Numbered from the stretch's first letter, positions 52,524 through 62,640 are shown. The stretch: 64,000 bases of DNA from SABI01 sp963678555 (GCA_963678555.2 OY782871.2:434001-498000), one strand, 5' to 3'. Program-made: numbers and translations. Notes: a model not told the origin generated them from the letters alone.

Positions 52524-53818
52524 TACCTGACCATCCATTCCATCTGATTCGGCCGTTCCACGAGTTCGACCTTGTATGTCTTATATGTACCGTTTCTCAC
52601 CACAGTGACATCCACGATATCTCCGGGAGCAGTTGCCGTGAGGGACTGATAGAGTCCAGCATAGTCAACGACGTCCGTCCCGTTGATATTGACGATGATA
52701 TCTCCGCCAAGGTTGATGATACTTGATCCGTACTGCACCTTCTGTGTGCCGCCTCTCAGTCCACTTTTCTCCGCCTTCCCTCCGGGAGCGACAGTAGAAA
52801 TCAGCAGGCCTTCACGAACAGGAAGGTCAGCATAGGCGACAATGGAGGCATCGAGCTGAACCATCGTGACATCAAGCCACCCTCTGATAACCTTCCCGTG
52901 TTTTATGAGATCAGGTATCACAGTAATCGCCGTCTCGACCGGAATAGCAAAGCCGATGCCCTGGGAACCGCCACTGGTAGAGTAGATGCTGGTACAGATA
53001 CCGACCATCCTCCCTGCGCTGTCAAGCAGCGGTCCTCCGGAGTTTCCGGGATTGATAGCTGCATCAGTCTGAATCATTCCATTGATGAGCGTGTTGGCAT
53101 CTATGCGGACAGGCCGTCCCACACCGCTGACGGTACCGAGAGTCATCGTCCTGTCATACCCGAAGGGATTACCGATGGCGACAACCTTCTGCCCGACCTT
53201 CAAAGAAGATGCCTGACCGAACTCGATCGGATCCAGGTCGACACCCTCTGCCGGTTCAATCTTCACGACAGCCAGATCATTCTCGTTGTCCACCCCTATC
53301 AGGGTCCCGTCATAGTTGGATCCATCGGAAAGGGTGATAATAATCTGATCCGCGCCACTGACCACATGAGAGTTCGTGAGGATATATCCGCTGCGGCTTA
53401 TGACGATTCCGCTTCCGGTTCCCTGTGTAGGGAGAACCTCCAGGAAACTGTTCAGAGATACGGTGACTGTAGTGATATTCACTACAGAGCGGTTTGCTCC
53501 CTCATATATCGCGATATTCCGCATCTCATCAGCACTGTAGGTGAAATCATCAAGATTCCCGAGGAATACGCTCAGGCCCTGTTCACCGTAGAAGATATCA
53601 TGCACAGCCACTCCTGCCTTCTTCAGCAGTCCCTCATGACCTTCCTCCTCAAGAACCCGCCGCAGAATCTCCTGTTCAAGGAGAGCTTCACTTTTCGCCT
53701 CGAGAGCTGATGTCCATATGACGATCATGATTACCGCAACGAGAACAATGGCCACAATGACGGCTATGACAATCATCGACTTAAGTGAATGAAGTTGGTA
53801 CGGTTTTCTCTCGCTCAT
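52523..53818 (-). CDS. HtrA/DegP-like trypsin-type protease
   Basis: 431 residues. N-terminal membrane anchor (about 15-36), then an extended linker, trypsin domain with H151 (TNSHVV), D181 (ENDLAVV) and S260 (GNSGGP), and one C-terminal PDZ domain (GLLISTVAPGGKAEKSGL..., GGDIIVNINGTDV). Extracytoplasmic protein quality control. Start at 53818 behind AAGGAG. Its coupling with uvrB suggests a stress-type transcription unit (inference). Confidence 0.92.
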   Translation of the reverse strand: MSERKPYQLHSLKSMIVIAVIVAIVLVAVIMIVIWTSALEAKSEALLEQEILRRVLEEEGHEGLLKKAGVAVHDIFYGEQGLSVFLGNLDDFTYSADEMRNIAIYEGANRSVVNITTVTVSLNSFLEVLPTQGTGSGIVISRSGYILTNSHVVSGADQIIITLSDGSNYDGTLIGVDNENDLAVVKIEPAEGVDLDPIEFGQASSLKVGQKVVAIGNPFGYDRTMTLGTVSGVGRPVRIDANTLINGMIQTDAAINPGNSGGPLLDSAGRMVGICTSIYSTSGGSQGIGFAIPVETAITVIPDLIKHGKVIRGWLDVTMVQLDASIVAYADLPVREGLLISTVAPGGKAEKSGLRGGTQKVQYGSSIINLGGDIIVNINGTDVVDYAGLYQSLTATAPGDIVDVTVVRNGTYKTYKVELVERPNQMEWMVR

Positions 53819-53850
53819 ACGAAGTACTCCTTTGCGCATATCTTCTACTG

Positions 53851-53878
53851 TATATAATACTCATATTCCTGCACACAA
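53851..53878 (-). promoter_or_regulatory. possible promoter of htrA-uvrB
   Basis: Minus strand: TTGTGT (53878-53873), 16 bases, TATATA (53856-53851). The 250 bases between here and glnS hold no other recognisable feature. Confidence 0.45.
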
Positions 53879-54096
53879 GAAAGAGCCGTTCTGCCGACGG
53901 ACGTCATCTGAGGATGCCTGACCCTTCCATTACGACGACTGTTGAGTTCATGACCGCTTTTTCCGGTACGATGGATAGAGGCCCTGCGCTGTACAGGACC
54001 TCCATATCCGTATCACATTGTTGCAGTCCCTTTTCTTTTATCGGCATATTGTGATAATATCGTTAATTATGCTACCGAGAGAGGCGTTAGTTGTTC

Positions 54097-55779
54097 ATGA
54101 ACACAGAAGAGAAAAAAAACAAGCATTTCATAGAGAAGATCATAGAAGACGACCTTGCCAACGGCCGGGTACCTGAGGGAAAGATTGTGACCAGGTTCCC
54201 TCCGGAACCAAACGGCTATCTTCACCTCGGTCACGCAAAATCGATCATTCTCAACTTCAGTCTTGCACAGCAGTACGGGGGGCGATGCCACCTCCGTCTG
54301 GATGATACCAATCCGGAGAAGGAGGATATGGAGTATATCAATGCGATACAATCCGATATCCGATGGCTTGGCTATGACTGGGGAGAGCATCTCTACCATG
54401 CAAGTGACTATTATCAGCAGCTGTATGAAATCGCAGTCTCTCTCATCACAGAGAACAAGGCCTACGTCGACTCGCTTTCCCCTGAACAGATGAAGGAATA
54501 CCGGGGAACACTGACACAGCCGGGTAAGAACAGTCCTGACAGGGACAGGCCGATCGAGGAGAATCTCAGGCTATTTGAAGAGATGAAGGAAGGGAAACAC
54601 CCTGAGGGAAGGTACCTTCTCAGAGCGAAGCTCGATATGGCAAGCCCCAATCTCAATCTACGAGACCCCGCTCTCTACAGAATCAAATTCGCCCATCACC
54701 CGAGGACCGGCGATGCCTGGTGTATCTATCCTATGTACGATTACACCCATCCGATCAGCGATGCGATTGAAGGTGTAACGCACTCCATCTGCACTCTTGA
54801 ATTCGAAGATCATAGACCGGCCTACGACTGGGCCACAAGCATCGATCATATCGATCATACACCCCACCAGTACGAGTTTGCCAGACTTAACATCAATTAC
54901 ACAGTGATGAGCAAACGGAAGCTTCTGTATCTTGTCAAAAACAACCTCGTGGACGGCTGGGATGATCCAAGAATGCCGACACTCGTCGGAGTACGGAGAA
55001 GAGGATATTCCCCTGAAGCCCTCAAGATGTTCATAGCCCGGGTGGGTGTTGCCAAGGTTGAGAGCGTGGTTGACTTTGCGCTGCTGGAGTTCTGCGTGCG
55101 TGAAGATCTCAACAAACGCGCCAAGCGTGTGATGGCAGTACTCAATCCGCTAAAGGTCACTGTTACGAACTATCCAGAAGGAGAGAGTGAACTCATCGAG
55201 GTCGAGAATAATCCCGAAGACCCTGCAGCAGGCACACGGCAGATTCCCTTCTCACGCACTCTCTACATAGAACAAGAAGATTTCATGGAAGTTCCCGTGA
55301 AAGGATACAGGAGACTTTACCCTGGAAACGAGGTTCGTTTCAAAGGTGCCTATTACCTTACTGCACAGGACGTCATCAAAGATGAGGAAGGCAATGTGAT
55401 TGAAGTACTGTGCACGTATGACCCTCAGAGCAGGGGCGGGACTACACCGGATGAGAGAAAGGTGCGGGGGACGATCCACTGGGTCAGCGCTGCTCATGCA
55501 CAGGAGGCCACTGTACGACTGTACGACAAGCTGTTCCTTGCAGAGAACCCTGGCGAACGGACAGGCGATTATCTTGATGATATCAACCCTAATTCTCTGA
55601 TAACACTCACTGAGTGCAAGGTGGAACCGTCTCTCGTGGACACCAGAGTCGGCGAATACCTGCAGTTCATGAGAAACGGGTATTTCATCCAGGATCCCGC
55701 AGACTCCTCTCCCGATTCTCTGGTATTCAACAGAACCGTGACACTCAAGGATTCCTGGAGCAGGAAGAACGGACAGTAA
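54097..55779 (+). CDS. glnS: glutaminyl-tRNA synthetase
   Basis: 560 residues. Class I synthetase with HLGH (43-46) in PPEPNGYLHLGHAKSI and the KMSKS-type motif VMSKRKL near 268, then the anticodon-binding beta barrels. Full E. coli-type length. Charging tRNA-Gln directly indicates no need for the amidotransferase route for Gln. GAGAGG lies upstream. Confidence 0.96.
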   Translation: MNTEEKKNKHFIEKIIEDDLANGRVPEGKIVTRFPPEPNGYLHLGHAKSIILNFSLAQQYGGRCHLRLDDTNPEKEDMEYINAIQSDIRWLGYDWGEHLYHASDYYQQLYEIAVSLITENKAYVDSLSPEQMKEYRGTLTQPGKNSPDRDRPIEENLRLFEEMKEGKHPEGRYLLRAKLDMASPNLNLRDPALYRIKFAHHPRTGDAWCIYPMYDYTHPISDAIEGVTHSICTLEFEDHRPAYDWATSIDHIDHTPHQYEFARLNINYTVMSKRKLLYLVKNNLVDGWDDPRMPTLVGVRRRGYSPEALKMFIARVGVAKVESVVDFALLEFCVREDLNKRAKRVMAVLNPLKVTVTNYPEGESELIEVENNPEDPAAGTRQIPFSRTLYIEQEDFMEVPVKGYRRLYPGNEVRFKGAYYLTAQDVIKDEEGNVIEVLCTYDPQSRGGTTPDERKVRGTIHWVSAAHAQEATVRLYDKLFLAENPGERTGDYLDDINPNSLITLTECKVEPSLVDTRVGEYLQFMRNGYFIQDPADSSPDSLVFNRTVTLKDSWSRKNGQ

Positions 55780-55842
55780 ACATGGAAAAGAGAGGGTGCC
55801 CTCTGATTGACGGCACTCTCAGGATTCCTTTATTCTTTGGAC

Positions 55843-57105
55843 ATGAGTACTCCATTCTTTGATGCACACATGCATGCGATGAATCTGATGCATCCATCCT
55901 TTTCATCGTTCATAGATTCTGTAAGCGAGAGCTTTACTGACTTTGTCGCTTCCGGCGCTCTTTCACCGGGATACATATTATCCCCTCAGCTGCGCGGACA
56001 GCAGGGGCTCATCACAGCTCTCAACATGTTCAATATATTCGACCGGCCGATAGGTGAGATTTTTGCGACGATGGAAGAAGACCTCAGCGGGTCGTTCAAG
56101 TCGCACGAATATATTGGATTCAGAGATAAGGAGAAGGCACACTTCCGGTACCCCGAACAGCCCTACATCCAGGATGGCAGTTTCACGTTCCGGTCCCGTT
56201 CCTATGACACCTATGCACTGATCCCTCTGGTGATGGACTTCTCAACACACAGCACCGATGAACACTCGAAGTCCTATTATACTGCAGAAAGCAACGAGAA
56301 AATCCTTGGATACATTGAAGATACGATAGAGGCAATCAGATGGTACCATACGGTACGCCCTCAGGGGATCCTGGAGTTTTATCCATTCCTTGGTATCAAC
56401 CCCGGGATGCATACACTCACATTCATTCAGGATCTCATCGAAAAACATATTATCACGCACCCTCAGGAAAGAAAGCTGGGAAAGAAATTCTTCAGCGGAA
56501 TCAAACTGTATCCACCTCTCGGCGGCGATCCGTGGCCACAGGAGATCAGGGAACGGGAGAAGGTTCTTCTGATCTATGAATTCTGCAATGCACATACTGT
56601 TCCAATCATCACCCATTGTGACGATCAGGGTTTTCGCGGAGTCAGTGCCCGTCTGGCACAGACGTATACTGATCCCGAGCGATATAGAAACGTGCTGAAG
56701 CGGTATCCCGATCTCATCATCGATTTTGCGCACTATGGGAGACAGTACAATCCCCTGGCAAAGAAATCGATCAAAAGTCTTCTGGGCGGAATGTTCACCG
56801 AAGATTCATGGTTTTCCCAGATCGTGAACTACATGAGAGAATATGAACATGTATACGCAGATGTAAGCTTCAGTGGAAGCGATCCGGATTTCTATCAGGG
56901 ATTGAGCAGCTATCTGGAGGGTCTCGATGACTATTCAAAGACGCGGATCATCGAGAGAAGTATGTTCGGATCGGATTTCAGTGTCAATCTGACAAAGATT
57001 GAATCCTATAGTGCCTATCTGTCAGTTTTTCATGACTCCCCTTTCAGCGATGACGAAGTTCACACGATGGCATCGGTGAACCCCGCTCGCTTTCTTGGGT
57101 TATAG
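55843..57105 (+). CDS. amidohydrolase-like metal-dependent hydrolase
   Basis: About 420 residues from ATG 55843 (MSTPFFDAHMHAMN). Metal-type motifs: DAHMH at the N-terminus, THCDDQGF near 263, DFAHYGRQYN near 300 and a FGSDFS near 383, the pattern of amidohydrolase-related proteins. The motif spacing differs from the TatD branch. No substrate suggested. The ATG has no clear ribosome site; the frame opens 12 codons earlier at a TTG (55807). Confidence 0.72.
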   Translation: MSTPFFDAHMHAMNLMHPSFSSFIDSVSESFTDFVASGALSPGYILSPQLRGQQGLITALNMFNIFDRPIGEIFATMEEDLSGSFKSHEYIGFRDKEKAHFRYPEQPYIQDGSFTFRSRSYDTYALIPLVMDFSTHSTDEHSKSYYTAESNEKILGYIEDTIEAIRWYHTVRPQGILEFYPFLGINPGMHTLTFIQDLIEKHIITHPQERKLGKKFFSGIKLYPPLGGDPWPQEIREREKVLLIYEFCNAHTVPIITHCDDQGFRGVSARLAQTYTDPERYRNVLKRYPDLIIDFAHYGRQYNPLAKKSIKSLLGGMFTEDSWFSQIVNYMREYEHVYADVSFSGSDPDFYQGLSSYLEGLDDYSKTRIIERSMFGSDFSVNLTKIESYSAYLSVFHDSPFSDDEVHTMASVNPARFLGL

Positions 57106-57109
57106 GAAT

Positions 57110-59419
57110 CTATTCATCATCCCCCTTCCGGTCAGAAGTACGTTTCGAACGTTTCGGGGTATCGAAACCGTATAATCTGGGTTTTCTTGGTGTCCGTTCT
57201 CTACTTCTTTCGCCTTCAGGGGTCGACCTCTCCCGTCTACCTTCACGTTCCTGATACGGCCGAGGAGTTCGCTCCTGCTGAGATCCGAAGGATTCTTCTC
57301 TGCCCCTTCTATCACCTCTGTCCGGTCGAGAATCCTCTGATCTTCTTTGAGGTTGTTCAGTACGATGCTGAGGGGCTTTGCTTGAGCTGCCTTCATCCCA
57401 GGCAAGTGGACCGACTTCATCAAGAGAGACTTTTTGCGTTCCGTGCTCTGTCCTCTTTCCTCCGTAAGGAGCTGACCTCCCCTCGTCTCTGAAGCCACGG
57501 GAGTCAGCCTGACCGTCACGTCTGTAGCCTCCACGGGAGTCAGCCTGGCCGTCACGCCGGTAGCCTCCACGGGAGTCAGCCTGGCCTTCACGTCTGTAGC
57601 CTCCACGGGAGTCCGACTGGCCTTCACGCCGGTAGCCTCCACGGGAGTCAGCCTGGCCTTCACGTCTGTAGCCTCCACGGGAGTCAGCCTGGCCTTCACG
57701 TCTGTAGCCTCCACGGGAGTCCGACTGGCCTTCACGTCTGTAGCCTCCACGGGAGTCCGCCTGGCCGTCACGCCGGTAGTCTCCACGGGAGTCCGCCTGA
57801 CCTTCACGCCGGTAGCCTCCACGGGAGTCAGCCTGGCCGTCACGTCTGTAGCCTCCACGAGAGTCCGACTGGCCTTCACGTCTGTAGCCTCCACGGGAGT
57901 CCGACTGGCCGTCACGTCTGTAGCCTCCACGGGAGTCCGCCTGGCCGTCACGTTTGTAGCCCCCACGGGAGTCAGCCTGGCCGTCACGTCTGTAACCCCC
58001 ACGGGAGTCCGCCTGACCTTCACGCCGGTAGCCGCCACGGGAGTCAGCCTGACCGTCACGTTTGTAGCCTCCACGGGAGTCCGCCTGACCGTCACGCCTG
58101 TAACCCCCACGGGAGTCCGCCTGACTGTCACGCCTGTAGCCTCCACGGGAGTCCGCCTGACCGTCACGCCTGTAACCTCCACGGGAGTCCGCCTGACCGT
58201 CACGCCTGTAGCCTCCACGGGAGTCCGCCTGGCCGTCACGTTTGTACCCCCCACGGGAGTCCGACTGGCCGTCACGCCTGTAGCCTCCACGGGAGTCCGC
58301 CTGGCCGTCACGTTTGTAGCCTCCACGGGAGTCGGATTGACCATCTCTGCGGTATTCCGGTTTCCCGTCTGGTGTAGACCGGGAAGAAGATCTTTCGTTT
58401 CTCGTTTTTCTGTTTGAGGAAGAATGGTTACTTCGCTCCCTTTTTTCATTGGAACCCACGCGGCCCCCCTTATGATATCGTTTCTCTTTTGTAAGAACCC
58501 AGCTCCTGAGACCCACCTTCTTCGATGAAAATCCCGGTGCGCGATAATCGCTGGTTACTTCTTCTATCTTAAATCCGTTCAGATCACGCTTATTGAACCG
58601 AAAACCACGGAGATTCATCGAAAAATAGAGAATCCCGGAGGGGCTCAGAAGCTCCCACAGGGTATTCAGTATCTCTGCATGATCCTTCTGTACATCGAAA
58701 ACCCCTTCCATCTTTCTGCTGTTTGAAAAACTCGGGGGATCAAAAATGATGACATCGAAGACCTCTCCCCTGTTCCCTGCCTCCTGGACATAGGAAAGGG
58801 CATCCTGATTCACTACGGTAAACTGTTCTCCGAAAAAACCATTGCGCCTTAGGTTCTGCTCGCACCAATCGCTGTACGTCTTTGATAAATCGACACTCAC
58901 AACACTGGATGCCCCGCCGGCAGCTGCATACACACTGAACGAGCCCGTATAGGAAAACAGGTTCAGCACCCGTTTCCCGCTTGCACCCTCTTTCAATGCC
59001 TTTCTGGAAGGCATCTGATCAAGGAACAATCCGGTATCGATTCTGCTGGTGAGATCAACAAGGAAGAGCAGCCCATTCTCTTTTACTTCCAGGGTCAGTG
59101 ACTCGCCTGTGATTGCTTCATGCTGTTCTCCGGACTCCCTCTTCTCTCTCCTGTGATAGATGATACGTTCCGGTTCGATATACGCATTGCGGGACACAAC
59201 ATCACATATCTTGCTGATTTCATCCTCAGTGAGCATATCGCTACTGTAATCTGTCAATCGTGCGTACGCACCATACAGATCAACAGTGATGGGGATCTCC
59301 TGAAGATTCCGGTCATAAATCCTGCCTGCATCCGAATCGAGCTCCTTCATGAGGCGACGGATCTGAAGCGAATTTCTTTTCAGGATCTTGCCAAAATCCT
59401 TCTCAATATACTGTTTCAT
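57110..59419 (-). CDS. RlmK-type 23S rRNA methyltransferase with Arg-rich repeat tail
   Basis: 769 residues. Residues 1-330 form a class I SAM methyltransferase like the C-terminal (RlmK) half of E. coli RlmKL: GLFLDQMPSRKAL, VLNLFSYTGSFSVYAA (SAM loop), FDPPSFSNS (catalytic motif), FDVQKDHAEIL. Predicted product: methylated guanosine in 23S rRNA. From about 340 the protein becomes basic and disordered: about 24 tandem 12-residue units [RK]-R-[DE]-G-Q-[AS]-D-S-R-G-G-Y, then a Ser/Arg/Glu-rich end. The tail resembles RGG/RNA-binding regions. Also unusual: the 36-base period leaves a second frame open. Confidence 0.88.
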   Translation of the reverse strand: MKQYIEKDFGKILKRNSLQIRRLMKELDSDAGRIYDRNLQEIPITVDLYGAYARLTDYSSDMLTEDEISKICDVVSRNAYIEPERIIYHRREKRESGEQHEAITGESLTLEVKENGLLFLVDLTSRIDTGLFLDQMPSRKALKEGASGKRVLNLFSYTGSFSVYAAAGGASSVVSVDLSKTYSDWCEQNLRRNGFFGEQFTVVNQDALSYVQEAGNRGEVFDVIIFDPPSFSNSRKMEGVFDVQKDHAEILNTLWELLSPSGILYFSMNLRGFRFNKRDLNGFKIEEVTSDYRAPGFSSKKVGLRSWVLTKEKRYHKGGRVGSNEKRERSNHSSSNRKTRNERSSSRSTPDGKPEYRRDGQSDSRGGYKRDGQADSRGGYRRDGQSDSRGGYKRDGQADSRGGYRRDGQADSRGGYRRDGQADSRGGYRRDSQADSRGGYRRDGQADSRGGYKRDGQADSRGGYRREGQADSRGGYRRDGQADSRGGYKRDGQADSRGGYRRDGQSDSRGGYRREGQSDSRGGYRRDGQADSRGGYRREGQADSRGDYRRDGQADSRGGYRREGQSDSRGGYRREGQADSRGGYRREGQADSRGGYRREGQSDSRGGYRREGQADSRGGYRRDGQADSRGGYRRDGQADSRGFRDEGRSAPYGGKRTEHGTQKVSLDEVGPLAWDEGSSSKAPQHRTEQPQRRSEDSRPDRGDRRGREESFGSQQERTPRPYQEREGRRERSTPEGERSRERTPRKPRLYGFDTPKRSKRTSDRKGDDE
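57494..58356 (-). repeat. tandem 36-base repeats, about 24 units
   Basis: A 36-base unit (plus strand: cctccacgggagtcagcctg, continuing ..gccgtcacgtctgtag) repeated with few variants (cgtctg/cgcctg/cgtttg; cct/ccc; gac/ggc). Codes for the [RK]R[DE]GQ[AS]DSRGGY repeats of the methyltransferase tail. Prone to copy-number change without frameshift. Confidence 0.95.
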
Positions 59420-59491
59420 GATTATTCTGATTGCCTTCCACCGGCGGAGTATATATGATAAGGTAAAAAAAAGAAAGGTATGGAGATAGTG

Positions 59492-59956
59492 ATGACCGAA
59501 GAAGCCAATGAATTTATTGCAGAACTGGAAAAACGATTCTCAGGCACCATAGGCTATCGCACCTACAGTACCTGGTTCGCATCCTCTGACGGAACGGTCC
59601 GTTCTTTCGGAGTCTTTGTGTTCCAGATCGGTTCTCTCCTGCATTTCGAGGATTTCGAACGCAAACCGTCGATGTTTGGAATCCCTCTCAACCCGAAAAA
59701 GAACAAGGAACCCTACAGGAAATATGAAGGCACGATAGATGTCTCAGAGATACACGACATGACACAAGTCAGCAAGAAACGGGCGTTTGAGTGCGTCCTC
59801 AGCGAAGTTGATGCAACAAAGCTGCCGACGGCCACTCCCTTTCAGCGCCTTTTCATCCAATTGGTAACCAGAGTCGTCATGAACGACGGCAGGGTCTACT
59901 TCTTCGAGCTTATCAACCATAATGAATTCATAACTTCAATACAAAAGGACATGTAA
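59492..59956 (+). CDS. conserved-looking protein of unknown function
   Basis: About 154 residues from ATG 59492 (GGAGA 5 bases upstream); an ATG at 59480 would add four residues. Contains mixed alpha/beta patterns (YSTWFASSDGTVRSFGVFVFQI; RVYFFELINHNEFI) and no signal peptide. No family recognised. It ends 2 bases before the phosphohexomutase gene, suggesting one transcript. Confidence 0.65.
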   Translation: MTEEANEFIAELEKRFSGTIGYRTYSTWFASSDGTVRSFGVFVFQIGSLLHFEDFERKPSMFGIPLNPKKNKEPYRKYEGTIDVSEIHDMTQVSKKRAFECVLSEVDATKLPTATPFQRLFIQLVTRVVMNDGRVYFFELINHNEFITSIQKDM

Positions 59957-59958
59957 CA

Positions 59959-61296
59959 ATGGGAGCATTCAAAGCATACGACATCAGGGGAATCTATAAC
60001 AAGGATTTTACGAAAGAGACCGTCTATAAGATCGGATATTTCCTGCCACGCCTGCTTGAGAGCGATCACGTAGTGGTCGGCCGTGATGTGAGGGCAACAA
60101 GTGATGAGATATTTGAGGCACTGTGCGAAGGAATCACGGACAGTGGAGCCGATGTATGGAATATCGGTCTTGCGACGACCCCTATGGTCTATTTTGCAAC
60201 AGTCTTTCTCAATGCCTCGGCATCGGTACAGATCACCGCATCTCACAACCCCGCAGTCTACAACGGGCTTAAGATCAGCAGGAGCGGAGCTCTTCCCGTG
60301 GGACAGAACTCGGGACTCCTTGAACTCGAGGAGATGGTCACATCAGGGACAGTCGGGAAAGTGGAACGCAAAGGGACCGTGATTGAGAAACCTGTGAAGG
60401 ACGACTACCTTGACTACCTGAGAAGCTACCTTGAGGACTACAGCGATGTGAACATCAGCTTTGATCTTTCCCACGGAATGGCGAACCTTCTTGCAAAGGA
60501 TCTGTTCGGCGAAGAGCATCAGTATCTGTATGATCACTTTGATGGTACATTCCCTGCCCACGAGCCGAACCCTCTGGAAGTCGAGAACTGCCAGGATCTT
60601 ATACAGGAAGTGAAGAAGAACGGCAGTGATATAGGAGTGATCTTTGATGGAGATGCTGACCGGGTCATGTTCATAGATGAAACGGGCCGTTTCATACAGC
60701 CGGACTATATCACTGCGCTTCTCGGACGATACTATCTTGAAAAGGAGCAGGGATCGGTCCTTGTCGATATCAGGACGAGTCGAAGCACTACCGAATACCT
60801 CAGTGCACTCGGAGGTGAAGTGACTGTCTGGAAGGTCGGCCATGCATTTGCGAAATTGAAACTCCGCGAAATCCACGGGATCTTCGGAGGAGAGCTTGCC
60901 GGCCACTATTATTTCAGAGACTTCAACCACTGTGACAGCGGGTTTGTTGCTGCTCTGATAGTACTCAATGTAGTACGAACACTCAAACAGGAAGGGAAGA
61001 CTCTCTCTTCACTGATGGATACGATCATCTCCTACGCGAACAGCGGTGAGATGAATTTCAAGCTTGAACAGAAAGACGAGGCGATGAAGGCTCTCTATGA
61101 TACCTATGGTTCACGTGAGGATGTCGTGAGACTCTATGATTTCGACGGGTACAGGATTGAATTCGACTCCTGGTGGTTCAATGTCCGAAAGTCGAACACT
61201 GAACCATACCTCAGGCTGGTAGTAGAGGCGCACAGCGACAGTGAACTGCAGGAGAAGATCGCAGAACTCAGCAGTATCATACGAACATTCTCATAA
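59959..61296 (+). CDS. phosphomannomutase/phosphoglucomutase
   Basis: 445 residues of the alpha-D-phosphohexomutase family. KAYDIRGIY at the N-terminus, the phospho-Ser loop TASHNPAVYNGLKIS near 93, metal loop FDGDADRVMF near 230, sugar loop GGELAGHY near 310 and the C-terminal phosphate loop. Interconverts hexose 1- and 6-phosphates, feeding glgC, galE or cell envelope sugars. Next gene is galE, 15 bases on. Mannose versus glucose preference is not decidable here. Confidence 0.93.
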   Translation: MGAFKAYDIRGIYNKDFTKETVYKIGYFLPRLLESDHVVVGRDVRATSDEIFEALCEGITDSGADVWNIGLATTPMVYFATVFLNASASVQITASHNPAVYNGLKISRSGALPVGQNSGLLELEEMVTSGTVGKVERKGTVIEKPVKDDYLDYLRSYLEDYSDVNISFDLSHGMANLLAKDLFGEEHQYLYDHFDGTFPAHEPNPLEVENCQDLIQEVKKNGSDIGVIFDGDADRVMFIDETGRFIQPDYITALLGRYYLEKEQGSVLVDIRTSRSTTEYLSALGGEVTVWKVGHAFAKLKLREIHGIFGGELAGHYYFRDFNHCDSGFVAALIVLNVVRTLKQEGKTLSSLMDTIISYANSGEMNFKLEQKDEAMKALYDTYGSREDVVRLYDFDGYRIEFDSWWFNVRKSNTEPYLRLVVEAHSDSELQEKIAELSSIIRTFS

Positions 61297-61317
61297 ACGG
61301 TAAGGGACGGATTGATT

Positions 61318-62283
61318 ATGAAAGTACTCCTATGTGGTGGAGCAGGATATATTGGAACGCACGTAGCGCTGGCATTTCTCGATAATGGACACTCCGTCGG
61401 AGTGTTCGATGATTTCTCTTCCGGACTGAGAGAGAACGTCCAGCCCGCTTCGACCCTGTACGAAGGTTCGATTCTCGATGAAAAAGCCCTGGACTCGACT
61501 CTCAGCGAAGGCTGGGATGTCGTCGTACACCTTGCGGCCTTCAAGGCAGCAGGCGAATCGATGACAAACCCGTCCAAGTATGCACACAATAACATCAGCG
61601 GCTCGCTGAATATGATCCGGCTCTGTGAAAAACACAAGATTAAAAATTTTATCCTCTCCTCTTCTGCAGCGGTGTACGGCGAGCCCGTCTATCTGCCTAT
61701 CGATGAGGAACATCCTCTGAAACCGATGAACTATTACGGGTATACGAAGCAGGTCATTGAGGATAACCTTCGATGGTTTCATGTACTGACCGGTATGAAC
61801 TATGTATCACTGCGTTACTTCAATGCCGCAGGGTATGACAAAGACGGACGGATGAAGGGACTGGAAAAACATCCCGCGAATCTTATTCCGGTTGTCATGG
61901 AAGCAGCTATGGGAAGACGGGAACGACTTGATATATTCGGAGATGACTACCCTACTGCGGATGGTACGGGGATACGTGATTACGTGCACGTAACAGATCT
62001 CGCAGATGCTCATGTGAAAGGAGCTGAGTACCTTCTGGAACATGAGTCCTCACTGACCGTCAATCTGGGCAGTGAAGAGGGTCTCTCGGTGAAAGAAATT
62101 CTCGACGAGGCAAAAAGGGTATCCGGCATCGACATTCCCTACCGTATAACCGGAAGAAGAGAGGGAGATCCGGCCAAGCTTGTAGCCTCGAGTTCTCTGG
62201 CCCGCCAGACATTGGGGTGGACAGCTCAGCACAGTTCACTGAGTGAAATCATCGAAACTACGTGGAAGGCATACAAAGGCTGA
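61318..62283 (+). CDS. galE: UDP-glucose 4-epimerase
   Basis: 321 residues from ATG 61318. NAD motif GGAGYIGTHVALAF at 6-19, catalytic SSSAAVYG near 117 and YGYTK near 143, with FNAAGYDKDGR typical of GalE. Interconverts UDP-glucose and UDP-galactose. The ATG at 61312 is only two codons ahead. Probably cotranscribed with the phosphohexomutase. Confidence 0.94.
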   Translation: MKVLLCGGAGYIGTHVALAFLDNGHSVGVFDDFSSGLRENVQPASTLYEGSILDEKALDSTLSEGWDVVVHLAAFKAAGESMTNPSKYAHNNISGSLNMIRLCEKHKIKNFILSSSAAVYGEPVYLPIDEEHPLKPMNYYGYTKQVIEDNLRWFHVLTGMNYVSLRYFNAAGYDKDGRMKGLEKHPANLIPVVMEAAMGRRERLDIFGDDYPTADGTGIRDYVHVTDLADAHVKGAEYLLEHESSLTVNLGSEEGLSVKEILDEAKRVSGIDIPYRITGRREGDPAKLVASSSLARQTLGWTAQHSSLSEIIETTWKAYKG

Positions 62284-62366
62284 CACTTGTTAAGAATTCA
62301 CGTCATACAGCTTGACAGGAGTTGATGATTCAGATACATTAGCCATTGTTCGTAGCATTCGAGCAT

Positions 62367-62439
62367 TCCCCTGTAGCTCAGTTGGTAGAGCAGGTGGCTG
62401 TTAACCACCTTGTCGGCGGTTCGAGTCCGTCCGGGGGAG
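62367..62439 (+). tRNA. tRNA-Asn (anticodon GTT)
   Basis: 73 nt. Acceptor stem TCCCCTG/CGGGGGA, D arm GCTCAGTTGGTAGAGC, anticodon stem GGTGG/CCACC with loop CTGTTAA (GTT at 62400-62402), T arm GGCGGTTCGAGTCCGTC. CCA is not encoded. Confidence 0.97.
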
Positions 62440-62451
62440 CTACCATACAAG

Positions 62452-62486
62452 GCAGATATCTACAGCGTAGATGTCTGCTTTTTTTT
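62452..62486 (+). terminator. rho-independent terminator of tRNA-Asn
   Basis: GCAGATATCTAC / GTAGATGTCTGC (one wobble) with a 3-base loop, then eight T. Confidence 0.9.
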
Positions 62487-62640
62487 GGAAAACCCCCTCA
62501 CCTCAGTTCTCCTGCAGTACACTTTCCGACCCCCTTCTTTGGTATCTCTACCGTTTCCAAGACCGTCCTGAATGCCTATTCTTCAACACGATGCAATGAG
62601 ATCTCCCCTTTCGGTGTTCTGGTTATACCACCTTCTTTGA

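Noticed and set aside
57494..58356. CRISPR-like look of regularly spaced repeats
   Set aside because: Units are contiguous with no unique spacers and code for a periodic protein tail.
57100..58449. 449-codon frame of repeats (TPVEATDV-type) in the repeat region, same strand as the methyltransferase
   Set aside because: It is open only because a 36-base repeat keeps all three frames free of stops; it has no ribosome site and the methyltransferase frame is joined to a clear enzyme domain.
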